Assembly (NCBI GenBank): GCA_025355595.1
Contig: JANXZI010000459.1
Location: 1 to 42,571 of the forward strand
Reading direction: 5' to 3'
From: Spartobacteria bacterium
GTDB lineage: Bacteria > Verrucomicrobiota > Verrucomicrobiia > Chthoniobacterales > Chthoniobacteraceae
Length of the DNA stretch: 42,571 bases
Positions within the stretch are counted from its first letter, which is position 1, and each line of letters begins with the position of its first letter. Below the pieces are notes generated by a model. The model saw only the letters and a program-made list of their open reading frames with translations. It ran no database searches and was not told the origin of the DNA. Both the position numbers and the translations under genes were made by a program. Below are positions 25,201-33,534 of this stretch, in pieces.

Positions 25201-26500
25201 TGGTCGTCAGTTCCGCACCGGCGACGGCGAGATGCGCCGAATCAATCGCGGCATCGGCGACAAGTTGCCCCTTGCTCAGTTTGAAATCAATGCGGGCCGC
25301 GACATCGCCGCCCATGTCCTGCCTAAATGCTTTCGTGAGCGTCGCCACGTCCGATGCCTGCACCTCGAGACGCCCGCTGACGTTCGTTTTCAGAAACCCG
25401 TCGAGCGTTTCCGGAAGCGCGGCCTCGGCGTTCAGCACAACTCGATTTTTGACATCGAGCTGATCGCTCACCGCCATCGTCGCGCGGCCATTGGCGAGGT
25501 CGCTTTTCGCCGCGACGGTGCCGAGTTGCTGCTCGTCAACTGCCATGCCTTCGAGCTGCGCCTCGATTTTTCCCGACCATCCCGATGGCTTCTCCGCCAC
25601 GCCGTCGAACTCGAGGGCCAAGCGCGTGAGCGCGCCGTGAAGCGGGAGCTTCAGATTCAGATAATTCGCGATCGCATCGAACCCGAGCCCCGTGGTCTCC
25701 GCGCGAAGATTGAGCCGGTTGCTTCCGTTCAGGTCGGTGACTTTCGCCGCGAGCGAAGTCGGTGCGCCAAAGAACACGCCGTCGAGCCCGAGGGAAATCA
25801 CGTTGGCGGCGAGCTGCGACGCGTCCAGGCTGAAGCGTTTCACCGCGACTTCCGGTCCGAGCGCGAGATCGCTCAACACGAGATTCCGGTCGGGGAATGT
25901 CGCGACTGCCGCGATGCCGTCCCACCGATGCACCCCGGGAATGTTCAGTGTCTGAATTTTCAGCGCGCCCGTTTTTGTCGGATCCACACTGAGATGCAAC
26001 CCCGTCAACTCCGTGTTGCCCTGCGGCGAGCGCGAGATGAAATTGAGGTTGGCGAGATTGATCCGCTCCGGAAACAACGCGGGGAATTTCGCATCCTTCT
26101 GCGATGCCACCGCCTTCTCGCGCGGCACGGATTTCGCGGGATCGATCACCACGAATACATCGCGCATCTCCACGTCCTTGAGGAGCCCCGGCAAACCTTT
26201 CCGCATCCAACCGTAAAGGCTGTAACGCAGATTCAGCGCCCCGATTTCCAGCCGCTCGACCGGGCCGGGCTCGGTCGGTGTCGCGCGCAGATTCGTCACC
26301 CTGAGCGTCGTAAAAATCGAGCCGCCGATTTCATATTCGAGGGCGAGCTTTTGTTCCTTCGCCAGCCGGACCACGAGATATTTGGTGATGCGAAAAACGA
26401 TGGGCCGATGAAAAATCGCGAGCACCACAAAGAGCGCCAGCATCGTCAGCACGACGCGACGAAGCCGCTGTCGCCACCGTGGCTTCTGCTTGAGCTTCAC
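22211..26500 (-). CDS. tamB: TamB-like translocation/assembly module protein
   Basis: This 1429-residue protein has an N-terminal inner-membrane anchor (VVLTMLALFVVLAIFHRPIVFR) and a long beta-rich AsmA/DUF490-type body that probably forms a hydrophobic groove across the periplasm. The C-terminal TamB domain is clear: GSVTITRLMTSLPFSRLEIS, VIRDYRISVYISGDA and PPLPQSEIVSLLATG. The product links inner and outer membrane and is implicated in phospholipid transport and outer-membrane protein assembly. The start is a GTG at 26500 that overlaps the upstream stop (GTGA), and the stop overlaps the tamA start (ATGA), so three genes are coupled in series. Confidence 0.95.
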   Translation of the reverse strand: MKLKQKPRWRQRLRRVVLTMLALFVVLAIFHRPIVFRITKYLVVRLAKEQKLALEYEIGGSIFTTLRVTNLRATPTEPGPVERLEIGALNLRYSLYGWMRKGLPGLLKDVEMRDVFVVIDPAKSVPREKAVASQKDAKFPALFPERINLANLNFISRSPQGNTELTGLHLSVDPTKTGALKIQTLNIPGVHRWDGIAAVATFPDRNLVLSDLALGPEVAVKRFSLDASQLAANVISLGLDGVFFGAPTSLAAKVTDLNGSNRLNLRAETTGLGFDAIANYLNLKLPLHGALTRLALEFDGVAEKPSGWSGKIEAQLEGMAVDEQQLGTVAAKSDLANGRATMAVSDQLDVKNRVVLNAEAALPETLDGFLKTNVSGRLEVQASDVATLTKAFRQDMGGDVAARIDFKLSKGQLVADAAIDSAHLAVAGAELTTMRFTIHLEKGTGEPKQPVFADLVMQTRGSVARLRFADYAADGFALAIASRGSAVTLEKLTLAKAANSLAMQGTYTLPGDLKSWESTPLALGIDFAAPDLSAFVVPGSPTMLAGEMTVRGNVKTTNWRHNGALTIAGKAIRINGLNLRDLGGDVNIVNNVAHIPSLGVYLDGRNFVSLGGEIALDGSLKYSAWTEVKLDDLSAFAPLLAALETKPQPFGGALALSWNGSGEAKTAQHSGSGTLDLVDGKFAGQEKLSAHLAATYLPGIIDVPQLRATTNQGEVRTSLHWENQRLAVKELAVRQRDRTVLSGSLELPLDLFAPEKTLDALIPADAPIAVALSSKDVDLKILCEQFGQKSPVLGLLNADISASGTRRNLVANASIRASKLQPVSASEFAPADLTLDLGLKGHQLTIATKLEQQRFTLLEGTINLPLDLAQAGNADLLIPDDGPVKIALVSREVSLARLFEQIAKLKPPAKTTPQSKSAKLRKAPKPAGPLLTGTMTTTIAAEGTIRNLIASVSLRASKLQSIAAEKLAPADLALDLNLRDDRLRLSGTVTQREIKPLTISGDLPFNVAVIRKAKALDTNTPISLEVNLPRSPLGFVTSFVPAIRFIDGAAAIDVKAGGTIGKPELSGAAQADIPHLRLKDTSHPPISDVVARVDFAGDQIMFRQFKGAVAGGSFGASGGIKMVKLTEPVFDLRITSREALVIQNDNVTARITSDLRIVGPFKSAAVSGSVLVTKSRFFKDIDILPIGLPGRPAPQPPGEIEVISFPKPPLRDWKFDVAIKTKDPFLIQANLANGQAVLDLKLAGTGFQPWLEGSVTITRLMTSLPFSRLEISAGNIYFTAAKPFTPQLDLRGESVIRDYRISVYISGDASAPRAVFTSEPPLPQSEIVSLLATGATAKELSGDPNVLAGRAGVLVAQKLFGKLLKKREPAQPKETPFKNLQFDVGAPDPHSGQQSVQIRLPLSEQVVLSGGVDVGGNFRGQLKYLIRFK

Positions 26501-26799
26501 GGCGAACGATCACGGAGGGCCGTTTCCCCGTTCTGCCCGGCGCAGTGCGCACAGCAAAAAATTTTCCCGAGCCCTTCCACGACATGGCCGATGATCCGGC
26601 ACTCGCCATAAGCACACGTCGGCGCGAGGCGTTGAATGGCGCATTCGAAACTGTCGAACGTATGGGATTCGCCGTGCATCAGGACGGTGAATGCTTTGTC
26701 GTATTCATTTCCGCAAGTATCGCATTTCGGATTTTTTCGACGTTTGGATTTGCGAACTGGTATTCGTCGGACGGCCGACATCTGGCTGTGTGAAAACAT
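26497..26799 (-). CDS. Small Cys-rich zinc-binding protein (metallothionein-like annotation)
   Basis: The product has 100 residues; a second ATG at 26781 (MSAVRRIPVRKSKRRK) is a possible start. It carries CDTCG, FECAIQRLAPTC, ECRIIGH and FCCAHCA, giving eight Cys and several His that could bind one or two zinc ions. Proteins with this pattern (KCDTCGNEYDKAF, HTFDSFECAI) are widespread and are often annotated as prokaryotic metallothionein. Members usually have CxxCG before the RIIGH motif, whereas here it reads CAYGEC. Its TGA overlaps the tamB GTG, so it leads the tamBA operon. The reason for this pairing is unknown. Confidence 0.85.
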   Translation of the reverse strand: MFSHSQMSAVRRIPVRKSKRRKNPKCDTCGNEYDKAFTVLMHGESHTFDSFECAIQRLAPTCAYGECRIIGHVVEGLGKIFCCAHCAGQNGETALRDRSP

Positions 26800-26849
26800 G
26801 ACCTTTCCTCACCGCACTGCCATTTTCGTGGGCGCATCCGACGCGCGCA

Positions 26850-28043
26850 TCAGCCGATGCGCCGGGCGACTGCCCGGCGTGCGCGCTTGAACAGCGATGC
26901 CATTTTACCCGCCGCCTGCCCGCCGAGATCGGCGAAGCCTTCGCGAATGCGCAGGAGGGGTGGCCCCACGGGCTCCGCGCGACGCCGGATGAGCAGGCCC
27001 ACGAGAAAGGCCCCGCCGGTGACGGCCAGCAACACCCCGAGAGGACTCGCGCCCGTCGGGGCCGCGGCGACCGGGATGATGAGCGGCTGGGGCGGATGCG
27101 GATCTGCCTGGATCACTGCACCCGGCACCAGGCCCTGCTGCGCGCGCGCTTCCGCCGTCACCGCCACCGCGCCGGCCACGGGCTTGATCTGAGGTCCGGC
27201 CTCGCGCGCATATACTTGGGTGAACTCCGCGCCGAAAAGCAGGATGCAGGACGCATAATAGACCCACAGCAACAGCAGCACCACCGAACCCGCCGCGCCA
27301 AAACTCGACGCGGTGCTCGCGCGCCCGAGGTAAAAGCCGAGGCCGAATTTTCCCAGCTCGAAGAGGAACGCCGTGACCGCCGCGCCGACCCAGACATGAC
27401 GCCACTCGATTTGCGCGTCCGGCAGCACTTTGAAAATGAAGGCGAAGAGGAGAGTGACAACGCAGAACGAAAGCACGAAGCCCAGGAGCAGGCCGATAAA
27501 GGGCGGCAGGCCGATGAGCTGCTCGAAGTAGCCGTTCAGCGCTGCGAGAGCCGTGGTCAGCAGCAGCGAAGTGAGCAGGAGAAAGCCGATGACCAGCACC
27601 ATGCCGAAATTCAGCAACCGCGCGCGGAGGAAACTCCAGACGCCATCGCCGCCCGTCGCCTTCACCTCCCAGATCGTGTTCAGCGCGTCCTTGAGCTGTC
27701 CGAAGATCGCCGCCGCGCCGAGCATGAGCGTGGCGAAACCAATGCCCGCACCCAGCCAGCCGTCAGACGGTTTCGATGCGCTCTTCACCATCGCCTGCAC
27801 GCCCTCCGCCGCCTGCACGCCAATATAGCTCTGGAGCTGCTGGGCAAGCTGCCCGCGCACCGCGTCCTCGCCCAGTACGAGCCCGGCGACGCTCATCGCG
27901 ATGACGAGCAGCGGGGCAATGGAGAAGACGGAATAGTAGGCGAGCGCCGCGCTGAGCCGCAGCGCATGGTCTTCCATCCAGTCGTCGAAGGTCGCCTTAA
28001 GGAGCTTGACGACTCGGTTGCCGGTGAGTGCTTGGAGATTCAT
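26850..28043 (-). CDS. YihY/virulence factor BrkB family membrane protein
   Basis: The 397-residue protein starts MNLQALTGNRVVKLLKATFDDWMEDHALRLSAALAYYSVFSIAPLL, the signature opening of the YihY/BrkB (RNase BN-misnamed) family, and has six transmembrane helices within residues 30-285. Family motifs GAAAIFGQLKDALNTIWEV and GSVVLLLLWVYYASCILLFGAEFTQVYA are intact. After residue 290 there is an unusual 100-residue Ala/Pro-rich tail with a further hydrophobic helix (GVLLAVTGGAFLVGLLI) and a basic end. The function of the family is unsettled; a transport or envelope role is assumed. Confidence 0.94.
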   Translation of the reverse strand: MNLQALTGNRVVKLLKATFDDWMEDHALRLSAALAYYSVFSIAPLLVIAMSVAGLVLGEDAVRGQLAQQLQSYIGVQAAEGVQAMVKSASKPSDGWLGAGIGFATLMLGAAAIFGQLKDALNTIWEVKATGGDGVWSFLRARLLNFGMVLVIGFLLLTSLLLTTALAALNGYFEQLIGLPPFIGLLLGFVLSFCVVTLLFAFIFKVLPDAQIEWRHVWVGAAVTAFLFELGKFGLGFYLGRASTASSFGAAGSVVLLLLWVYYASCILLFGAEFTQVYAREAGPQIKPVAGAVAVTAEARAQQGLVPGAVIQADPHPPQPLIIPVAAAPTGASPLGVLLAVTGGAFLVGLLIRRRAEPVGPPLLRIREGFADLGGQAAGKMASLFKRARRAVARRIG

Positions 28044-28345
28044 AAGTCAGGGATATCTAGGTGCGGGAGCGTTTGTCTCAGGGAACCTGTTCTTCCAACG
28101 CGGCGGCTTTCATTTCGTCAATCATGGAACTGCCTCCATAATCGCGGGATCGCTCCGCGCCGGACGCCTTGACTTTTCATCCGCGCCACCGCTCCAGTCT
28201 CCCTGGCCTGCGCGGCTGCGCTAGAGATGGAAGTGGTGTCCAAGTTTGAAAATACAATGCGCGCAAATACGCGGCGCGTTGCGAATGAGAGGTTATGAAA
28301 ACCATTCCCGCATTCGTCGCACGGGCCGCGACTCTGGCGGGCGAG
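28044..28345. other. Gene-free spacer
   Basis: No gene, tRNA or clear terminator seen. Short ORFs here (28006-28224 and others) have no coding character. It must contain the promoter of the YihY-like gene. Confidence 0.4.
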
Positions 28346-28466
28346 GGCTCGGAAGTATTGCGTGAGGGCGCTGCGGCGGCGAAGCGTGGCCCAAACGACG
28401 CATCGAGGGCGCGAGGTGCCGCCTGCGCAAAAGATTTTTCTGAAAGCCGACCGCAATACTCCAGCC
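28346..28466. repeat. Inverted-repeat cassette (121 bp) at a start codon
   Basis: GGCTCGGAAGTATTGCG (28346-28362) is inverted as CGCAATACTCCAGCC (28452-28466) with two one-base insertions. The interior is GC-rich. The right arm ends one base before the ATG of the following secreted protein gene, so it also forms the leader of that gene. Confidence 0.65.
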
Positions 28467-28467
28467 A

Positions 28468-29001
28468 ATGAAAACGCTCCCCGCCATGATCATCGCAGCA
28501 CTGCTCTCCGGCAGCGCATCCGGCCAGATCCCCGTGCCTCCGCCGCCGACTCCGCCGAATACTGTCGGCGATCTGAACGCGCCTCCGCCAAAGACCGTCG
28601 GCGATGTCGTCACCGCGATCGGGAATGTGAAACACAAGCTGCGAAAAACATGGGTAAATGCAAAGGCGGCCATGAGCGAGGACAAGGGCATCTACACCGA
28701 GGGTGCCCGGCAGAATCTCGCCGATCTCGCCATGGAGATTGATACGGTCGCGACCAAAATGGGCGTGGTGGCACCGACCTATTTTCTCACGCGAGTGCAG
28801 GCGCTCCGGCAGCACCACGATTACCTGCGGCTGAAGCTCGGGGAGCTTAGCGACAAGGATATCAAGGACCGCAAGTCCGGGCCGCGCTATGCCTTCGACA
28901 ATTGCATCGGGTCGCTGGAGGCGGCCCTCGATCAGGCGGACGACGAGGCAGACTCACTCGCGAAACTTTACCGCCCCGCCAAGCTCGAGGCGAAGCAATG
29001 A
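28468..29001 (+). CDS. Secreted protein of unknown function
   Basis: This 177-residue product has a signal peptide (MKTLPAMIIAALLSGSASG), a Pro-rich linker with repeated PPPxxVGD units (about residues 22-48), and a helical domain with two Cys-free amphipathic stretches (KHKLRKTWVNAKAAM; YLRLKLGELSDKDIKD). Nothing identifies the family. It is followed after 118 bases by the AI-2E-type permease on the same strand. The gene call is supported by its signal peptide and good codon pattern rather than by homology. Confidence 0.72.
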   Translation: MKTLPAMIIAALLSGSASGQIPVPPPPTPPNTVGDLNAPPPKTVGDVVTAIGNVKHKLRKTWVNAKAAMSEDKGIYTEGARQNLADLAMEIDTVATKMGVVAPTYFLTRVQALRQHHDYLRLKLGELSDKDIKDRKSGPRYAFDNCIGSLEAALDQADDEADSLAKLYRPAKLEAKQ

Positions 29002-29119
29002 GGATTCCAATGGAGCCGGGGCGGCGGGTCGCGCGCGAATCCAGGAATATGAAAACGACGCGCAACCATGGTCGCGCGCACGCCTCTGACGATCACCCAG
29101 ATCGCGTTGCCACCCTTCA

Positions 29120-30214
29120 ATGCAATTGCCGTTGATGCCTGAGCCATTCCCCCCGCGCCGTCCGGTCGAGTTGACGGTTTCGGCGACGACGATTTTGAAA
29201 GTGCTCAGTGCGTGTCTGCTGACGTATCTGGCGGTGCAGCTTTGGCCTCTGCTGGAACTCTTGTTCCTCGCGCTGCTGATCGCGATCACCCTCCTCCCGA
29301 TTGTGGCCTGGACACGCCGCCGTGGCTGGCCCGAGTGGAGTGGCGTCCTCCTCAGCGCGCTCCTGATTTTTGTCTCCGTCGGGCTGTTTGCGTGCATCCT
29401 TATCCCCACCATCGGTGAGCAAGTCGCGGAGATGATCAAGAGACTGCCCGCATTCCAAAAGTCCGTGGTGGCGCAGCTGCACGCGCCGCAGATCCGCGAT
29501 GCCGTGAACAGGCTTTTCGAATCGGCATCGTTCTCCAAACCTGAGGCGCTGCTGAAACAATTCCTGACGTGGGGAACCGTCGCAGTGCAGGCAGTCGGCG
29601 AGTTCCTGATCGTCCTGATCGTCGCCGTCTATTTCATCGCGGATGGCGAGCGGGTGTATCGCTGGCTGCTCGCTTTCCTGCCGGATATTCATCGCCAAAA
29701 AGTGGCCGTGGCCGTGCCGGAAATCGCCTCGGTGGTCGGCAGCTATATGGTCGGGCAACTGCTCACCTCGCTGCTGTGTGCGGCTTACGCGTTCATCATC
29801 CTGTTCATCCTCCACGTCCCGAACGCGGCGCTCCTTGCGGTGATCGCGGGCGTTTTCGACATCCTGCCGCTGGTCGGATTTTTCCTTGCGATCATTCCGG
29901 CTCTGCTCGTCGCGATGTCCGTTTCGCCACTCACCGCCGGGTTGGTCTTCATCCTATACGGTGCCTATCACGTCGTGGAAAACTATTTCATCGTGCCGAA
30001 GATTTACGGCAATCGCCTGCGGCTTTCCACGCTGACTGTGCTGGTTTCCTGCATGGCCGCTGCGCTCGTGGCCGGAGTGGTTGGCGCGATTGCGATTTTG
30101 CCCATCATCGCTTCCTACCCGATCATCGAGCGGATCTGGCTGAAGCGGCACCTCGAACCGGACACCGTGGCCAAACACGCGCAGATCGACGCTGAGGAGC
30201 ATCCGCCCGCGTAA
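29120..30214 (+). CDS. AI-2E/PerM family permease
   Basis: A 364-residue protein with about eight transmembrane helices. ATG 29120 is used, though ATG 29135 is a close alternative. Family marks are the central soluble loop (VAEMIKRLPAFQKSVV), GEFLIVLIVAVYFIADGERVYRWLL, and the C-terminal block GVFDILPLVGFFLAIIPALLVA with YHVVENYFIVPKIYGNRLRL. The family includes TqsA (autoinducer-2 export) and sodium/proton antiporters, so the substrate cannot be named. It is convergent with the histidine kinase and separated from it by an inverted repeat. Confidence 0.93.
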   Translation: MQLPLMPEPFPPRRPVELTVSATTILKVLSACLLTYLAVQLWPLLELLFLALLIAITLLPIVAWTRRRGWPEWSGVLLSALLIFVSVGLFACILIPTIGEQVAEMIKRLPAFQKSVVAQLHAPQIRDAVNRLFESASFSKPEALLKQFLTWGTVAVQAVGEFLIVLIVAVYFIADGERVYRWLLAFLPDIHRQKVAVAVPEIASVVGSYMVGQLLTSLLCAAYAFIILFILHVPNAALLAVIAGVFDILPLVGFFLAIIPALLVAMSVSPLTAGLVFILYGAYHVVENYFIVPKIYGNRLRLSTLTVLVSCMAAALVAGVVGAIAILPIIASYPIIERIWLKRHLEPDTVAKHAQIDAEEHPPA

Positions 30215-30226
30215 GTCCATCTCTTG

Positions 30227-30333
30227 GGAATAATGTGATCCGAGCGCGAGCGGCGTGTCTCGCGTAGGGCAGGCGTCCCGCGTGCCGTCCAGCGCGTCCC
30301 GCGTGGCACCCCACGCCTCGGTCATATTATTCC
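30227..30333. repeat. Inverted-repeat cassette (107 bp) between convergent genes
   Basis: GGAATAATGTGATCCGAG (30227-30244) is inverted as CTCGGTCATATTATTCC (30317-30333). The inside repeats GTCCCGCGTG. It fills the spacer between the AI-2E-type permease and the histidine kinase, both pointing at it, so it could also act as a two-way transcription end. Confidence 0.8.
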
Positions 30334-30345
30334 TGCAAGATGGGC

Positions 30346-33300
30346 TTACTCCACCGGCACCATGATCCGGTCGAGCAGATCCCGGAGCTGGTCCACATTC
30401 ACGGGCTTCACCAGGTGCGCGCAGAAGCCGGCCTCCTTGGTCTGGCGCAGATCATCTTCCATGCCGTAGCCGCTCAGGGCGATCGCGGGGACGGCGCGCT
30501 GGCGCTGGATTTCGCGCATCAGATCGAGGCCGCTGCCATCGGGCAGGCCGAGGTCGCTGACGACCGCGTCGAACCGCTCCGCAGCGAAGGCGGCGAGCGC
30601 CTCGCGCATCGTGGTGACGGCGGTGATCCGGTGGCCGCTGCGCGTGAGCAGACGCGTGAGCACGGTGCGCGTCGCCTCGTGATCTTCGACGATGAGCAGG
30701 CGCAGCGCGCGGGCGGGCGTCGCGTTTGGCGAGCTGGCATTTGCCGCGGGCGCGGGTGCGTCCACCGTGGCAAGAGTAACGGTGAATTTAGATCCAAGGC
30801 CCGTGCCCTCGCTCTGGGCGCTGATGGTGCCGCCGTGGACCCCCACGATCGCCCGCGAGATCGCGAGGCCGAGGCCGAGGCCACCGTACCGATGCTGCCC
30901 GGCGACGTCCCCCTGCTCGAATGCCCGAAAAATATGGGGCATCGTCTCGGCAGAGATGCCGATGCCGGTATCCTCGCAAGTCACCGCGATTCCGCCTCGC
31001 TCGACATTCTTCGTGCTCACGGTGATCGTCCCGCCGCTCGGGGTGAACTTGAGCGCATTCTTGATCAGGTTCCAAAAGACCTGCTGCAGCCGCGCGGGAT
31101 CGCCCAGCGTGTGGTGCCTCGCGGCCTCGAGGATGAAGACGATGCGCACCTGCTTGCCCAGCTCGTCGCTGCGCACAATCTCGGCGGTGTGGCCGATGAG
31201 TTCATGAATGTCCGCCACCACCGGCGCGATGCTCAGCTTGCCGCGGCTGATGCGCGTGAGGTCGAGCAGGTCGTCAATGAGCCGCGCCTCGAGCTCGATG
31301 TTGCGGCGCATCATCGCAAGCTGCTCATGCACCTCGGGCGACAGGGCCGGGTCGCTCTCCAGCGCGGTGGCCGTCATCAGCACCGGCGTGAGCGGCGTCC
31401 GCAGCTCGTGGGAGAGCGCGGCGAGAAAATCATCCTTCGCGCGCGATGCGGCCTCCACCTGTTCCTTGGCCAGCGCGAGCGCGTCGGCGGCGTCCCGCTG
31501 CTCCGTCACATCGGTGTTCGTCCCGAACCACCGCTGCACGTTCCCGCTCTCGTCGCGGATCGGCACTGCGCGCGTCAGGAACCAGCGATACTTCCCATCC
31601 GCCCCGCGAAGCGGAAAGGTGTCATCAAAGTCCGTCCCCGCGGCGAGGCTCTCCGGCCACCTTTTCATGATTCGTGGGAGATGGTCGGGGTGATGCACCG
31701 CCTGCCAGCCCCACCCTTTCATCTCCGCGAGCGTCGTGCCCGTGAAGTCGAACCACCGCTGGTTGTACCAGAAAATCGCCCCCGTCGCATCGGTCATCCA
31801 TGCGAGTTGCGGGATGTTGTCGGCCAGCGCGCGAAAGCGCAGCTCGCTCTCGCGCAGCGCCCCCTCCGCGCGCTGTCGCTCGGTGATGTCCCTCAGCGTC
31901 GCGGTGAACATCGCCGGCTCGACTCCCGTGATGCGATTGATGGACAGCTCGATCATGAACTCATGCCCGTCCGCATGCAGCGCGGGCACTTCGATCCGTT
32001 TTTCCAGCACCGGCCCCTCGCCGCTCGCGAGGTAAGCCGCCAGCCCCTGGTAATGCTGCTCGCGGAGCCGTGCCGGGATGATTTTCTCCGCCATCCGCTG
32101 GCCGGACATTTCCTCGCGGCGGCGTCCAAAAATCCTCTCCGCGGCCGGGTTGAAATCCACCACCTTCCCCTCGTGGTCCATCGTGATGATCGCATCCAGC
32201 GCGCAATCGAGGATGGCCGATTTGCGGGCCTCCGTGGCGCGCAATTGCTCGTTCGCGGCGCGGTGGATCGTGACGTCGCGCACGATCTTGGCGTAGCCGC
32301 GGAGATTTCCGGCCTCGTCGCGCAGCGCCGTGGTCGCGCCACTTGCCCAAAAGCGGCTGCCATCCTTGCGCACGAGCCAGTTGTCGTCATCGGCTTTCTC
32401 GAGGGCGCTGGCCCCGCGGAGTTCGCCCGCGGGCTTTCCGACCGCCTGATCCTCGGGCGTGAAAAAGCTGGAGAAATGCGCGCCAAGGATCTCCGCGTCG
32501 CCGTAGCCGAAGATGCGCTCCGCGCCCACATTCCAACTGCTCACGGTCCCGTCGAGTTGCAGACGAATGATCGCAAAGCCGGTCGCGCCTTCGACGAGGA
32601 GGCGATAATTCTCCTCGCTGCACAGGATCGCCTGCTCCGCCTGCTTGCGCGCGGAGATGTCGTCGAAGGACGTGACGGCGCCCACGATTTTTCCCTGCGC
32701 ATCCTTGAGCGCGCAAAAGTTGATAATGACGGGAATGCGCGAGCCGTCGGGTCGCTCGATGGAGACTTCCACATTTCGGCAGGGTGTTCCGGTGCTCATT
32801 ACTTCCATCATGGGACTCTGCGCATGGGGCAGCACGGAGCCGTCCGGAAGAATCAGCCGCATCGAGCCACAGTGCCGCTCGACGCCGACCGCTGGTTCCC
32901 GTCCCCAGAGTTCCACGGCGCGACGGTTGTAATTTTGAATCACCGCGTCGCGGTCGCAGACAAACGCCGCCACGGGCAGCGCAGCATACAAAGCGCGATA
33001 GCGATCCTCGCTCTCGCTCAACGCTTTGTCGGCCTGTTGCCGCTCAGCGATTTCCGCCGTTAGTTGCGCGTTCAGCTTCTCCGACGCGCCCATGAGTTCA
33101 TGCTGGCGCAATCCGGCGAGCAGCAGTGCCTCCTTTACCGCAGTGGCTTCCTGACGCAAATCAGTCGTCTTCGCCAGTTGGATAATGACTCCCTCGGGCT
33201 GTTCGTCCGCATCCAGCGCGGGCCACATCGCATACAGCCAGACGGTCGAGTCGGGGTCGGAATCGTCCACAAGGGTTGCGCTTTCACCCGTTTGATAAAC

Positions 33301-33534
33301 GCGGTCCAGAACCGGCATGCACTGGTCCCCGCCAGGCACGATGTCGGAAAAGGCTTTCCCGATGAGATCCTCCCTGGATTTTCCCAGCAGCCGGCAAAAA
33401 GCGGAGTTCACATGGGATACCCTGTGCGCGCTGCCCTGCACCTCGACGATCGGCAGCGGCGCGCGCTCAATGATCATCGCGGAGCGGCCCCGGGGCATCG
33501 GGTCATCTTTGCGGGGTGTTTGTCCGGCATTCAT
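30346..33534 (-). CDS. Hybrid sensor histidine kinase with five PAS domains and a receiver
   Basis: This 1062-residue protein has no evident transmembrane segment and is probably cytoplasmic. By position there are PAS domains near residues 20-125, 176-295, 300-420, 425-545 and 550-680, with a coiled coil at 125-175. HisKA follows (AALSHELRTPLTP, phospho-His near 705), then a HATPase domain with NALKFTP, CEDTGIGIS and GGLGLGLAIS, and a C-terminal receiver with LLIVEDHEAT and the phospho-acceptor region VVSDLGLPDGSG. The multiple PAS modules suggest several or multimeric cytoplasmic inputs (redox, light or small ligands), unknown here. The large antisense ORF 30340-33063 is a shadow. No output response regulator is adjacent. 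Confidence 0.95.
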   Translation of the reverse strand: MNAGQTPRKDDPMPRGRSAMIIERAPLPIVEVQGSAHRVSHVNSAFCRLLGKSREDLIGKAFSDIVPGGDQCMPVLDRVYQTGESATLVDDSDPDSTVWLYAMWPALDADEQPEGVIIQLAKTTDLRQEATAVKEALLLAGLRQHELMGASEKLNAQLTAEIAERQQADKALSESEDRYRALYAALPVAAFVCDRDAVIQNYNRRAVELWGREPAVGVERHCGSMRLILPDGSVLPHAQSPMMEVMSTGTPCRNVEVSIERPDGSRIPVIINFCALKDAQGKIVGAVTSFDDISARKQAEQAILCSEENYRLLVEGATGFAIIRLQLDGTVSSWNVGAERIFGYGDAEILGAHFSSFFTPEDQAVGKPAGELRGASALEKADDDNWLVRKDGSRFWASGATTALRDEAGNLRGYAKIVRDVTIHRAANEQLRATEARKSAILDCALDAIITMDHEGKVVDFNPAAERIFGRRREEMSGQRMAEKIIPARLREQHYQGLAAYLASGEGPVLEKRIEVPALHADGHEFMIELSINRITGVEPAMFTATLRDITERQRAEGALRESELRFRALADNIPQLAWMTDATGAIFWYNQRWFDFTGTTLAEMKGWGWQAVHHPDHLPRIMKRWPESLAAGTDFDDTFPLRGADGKYRWFLTRAVPIRDESGNVQRWFGTNTDVTEQRDAADALALAKEQVEAASRAKDDFLAALSHELRTPLTPVLMTATALESDPALSPEVHEQLAMMRRNIELEARLIDDLLDLTRISRGKLSIAPVVADIHELIGHTAEIVRSDELGKQVRIVFILEAARHHTLGDPARLQQVFWNLIKNALKFTPSGGTITVSTKNVERGGIAVTCEDTGIGISAETMPHIFRAFEQGDVAGQHRYGGLGLGLAISRAIVGVHGGTISAQSEGTGLGSKFTVTLATVDAPAPAANASSPNATPARALRLLIVEDHEATRTVLTRLLTRSGHRITAVTTMREALAAFAAERFDAVVSDLGLPDGSGLDLMREIQRQRAVPAIALSGYGMEDDLRQTKEAGFCAHLVKPVNVDQLRDLLDRIMVPVE

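Noticed and set aside
20379-26611. Long plus-strand ORFs (20379-22592, 22640-23788, 24989-26611)
   Set aside because: Shadow frames of tamA and tamB; low-complexity Arg-rich translations with no recognisable motif.
30340-33063. 907-residue plus-strand ORF antisense to the histidine kinase
   Set aside because: Arg/His/Ala-rich composition without domains, while the minus strand encodes a textbook PAS/HisKA/HATPase/receiver protein.
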